Assembly (NCBI GenBank): GCA_963811905.1
Contig: CAWETK010000020.1
Location: 124,001 to 188,000, forward strand
Source of the DNA: DATFVA01 sp963811905
GTDB lineage: Bacteria > Bacteroidota > Ignavibacteria > Ignavibacteriales > Ignavibacteriaceae
DNA length: 64,000 nt
Direction of reading: 5' to 3'
The translations under genes were made by a program, and so were the position numbers. The notes below the pieces were generated by a model. The model was not told the DNA's origin. It did not search any database and saw only the letters and a list, made by a program, of their open reading frames with translations. This document shows, piece after piece, positions 63,901 through 64,000 of this stretch (within the stretch, counting starts at the first letter, position 1; each line of letters begins with the position of its first letter).

Positions 63901-64000
63901 AAAAATCTGTATGGATTATGGGCGGAGACGGATGGGCATACGATATCGGATACGGCGGACTTGATCATGTGCTTGCTTCAGGAAAGAATGTTAACGTACT
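60975..64000 (+). CDS. nifJ: Pyruvate:ferredoxin (flavodoxin) oxidoreductase, C-terminus beyond window
   Basis: The first 1008 codons of a single-chain PFOR, normally about 1180 residues; the frame is open at base 64000. ATG 60975 follows GGTAAGGA. The enzyme oxidises pyruvate and CoA to acetyl-CoA and CO2 with reduction of ferredoxin. Domain I (YPITPSSNMGEW near 23-34) and the CoA domain are present. Two ferredoxin-type clusters follow: CIQCNKCVIVCPHA near 695 and CTGCSLCVDVCP near 752. The third, with the TPP site, begins FSGACSGCGETPYVKL near 820 and ATGCSSIYGGNLP near 850. Supports an anaerobic or facultative fermentative metabolism. Confidence 0.96.
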   Translation, partial: MERKKVTIDGNEAAAYVAYHTNEVIAIYPITPSSNMGEWCDAWSAVGKKNIWGIVPSVSELQSEGGASGSVHGALQTGALTTTFTASQGLLLMIPNMFKIAGELTSAVFHVSARSVAAQALSIFGDHSDVMAARSTGFALLSSNSVQEVMDFALIAQAATLEARVPFVHFFDGFRTSHEVMKVEQLSPEDMQAMINEDLVIAHRKRGLSSDHPVLRGTAQNPDVFFQARETVNPFYDACPGIVQKQMDKFAKLTGRAYHLFDYVGAPDAERIIVMMGSGAEAADETVRYLQSKEEKVGLIKVRLYRPFSIDHFINALPATTKSIAILDRTKEPGAPGEPLYLDIVNSISEKYNEGSLPFGYPKIIGGRYGLSSKEFTPGMVKSVFDQLKETKKKNHFTVGIIDDVTNTSLDVDPIFGVEADETFKGKFYGLGADGTVGANKNSIKIIGEGTDYFAQGYFVYDSKKSGSGTVSHLRFGPKEIKSTYLIHKANFIACHQQVFLEKMDMLADAVEGATFLLNTKVPKEQVWDSLPEKVQKDLIKKKMKLYAIDAYKVGNETGMGVRINTIMQTCFFAISNIFPKEEAIAMIKKSIKKTYGSKGDKIVEMNFNAVDQTLSNLFEVEIPDKVTSKVQLQPAVAGNVPEFVREVTAEIIAGNGDLIPVSKLPNDGTYPTATAQYEKRNIALEVPVWDDEICIQCNKCVIVCPHATIRSKVFEEKYLKDAPADFKAVKFRAKDYGEGMYYSLQVAVEDCTGCSLCVDVCPVKNKKEVKLKAINMNEQLPLRETERANWDFFLTLPELDRTKINVSKVKDSQFLQPLFEFSGACSGCGETPYVKLVSQLFGDRAVVANATGCSSIYGGNLPTTPWAVDKEGRGPAWSNSLFEDNAEFGFGFRLAIDKHNNQAKMLLQKHIAELGEELVNALLNADQKDEAGIYEQRERVTALKEKLKSKLNNGLDSEARRDLVHLESLADYLVKKSVWIMGGDGWAYDIGYGGLDHVLASGKNVNV

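Overview
The window looks like a chromosomal segment of a Bacteroidota/Chlorobiota-type bacterium, most likely Ignavibacteria. The evidence is several exported proteins ending in the type IX secretion (T9SS) C-terminal sorting module with its NYPNPFNP-type signature, a moderate GC content, a monomeric isocitrate dehydrogenase, a single-chain pyruvate:ferredoxin oxidoreductase, and HslUV next to sigma-54. The lineage is inferred from these traits; no rRNA or tRNA gene is visible. The left (GluDH) and right (nifJ) end genes run off the window.

Layout. 1-9695 (minus strand) is a nitrogen/carbon block with three glutamate dehydrogenase genes (one cut by the left edge) interleaved with two long paralogues. 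Each paralogue fuses two receiver domains to a PEP-synthase/PPDK-type ATP-grasp domain and lacks the phospho-histidine and PEP/pyruvate barrel domains. A zinc ribbon and a small membrane protein sit inside the block. 9926-16925 holds an M24 peptidase, two paralogous T9SS cargo proteins (the first frameshifted just before its sorting domain), aat, a DUF2721 protein, an Mla-type ATPase and a HEPN/MNT pair. 17115-26143 holds SppA with an extra N-terminal part, another T9SS cargo, a POT peptide transporter and a five-gene operon (lipoprotein, PIG-L deacetylase, GNAT, DinB, cupin). 26800-31467 encodes a 1555-residue lamin-tail-domain surface protein.

32632-37292 is a tight plus-strand run: DUF3109, rpoN, an isoprenylcysteine-methyltransferase-like protein, hslV and hslU. 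37293-47914 mixes envelope proteins, mnmA, a metallophosphoesterase, a PIN-PhoH ATPase and broken toxin genes. A 37-codon membrane-protein gene at 42081-42194 has its own sigma-54 promoter and terminator, forming a complete small transcription unit. 48208-52521 is carAB, preceded by an intrinsic terminator in the leader that looks like an attenuator.

52522-54021 is a decay zone. It has a 50-bp second copy of the 3' end of carB, repeated hairpins, a DUF433 antitoxin with an internally deleted DUF5615 toxin, a frameshifted and truncated ATPase, and a LuxR-type HTH remnant. 54018-64000 carries a lipoprotein, monomeric icd, membrane proteins, an unusual pair of palindromes around an 11-bp-phased array, a CYTH protein and nifJ.

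The most interesting items are the GDH/receiver-ATP-grasp block, the sigma-54 small-protein unit, the duplicated carB tail, the carAB leader terminator, and four toxin-type loci, three of which have broken toxin genes.
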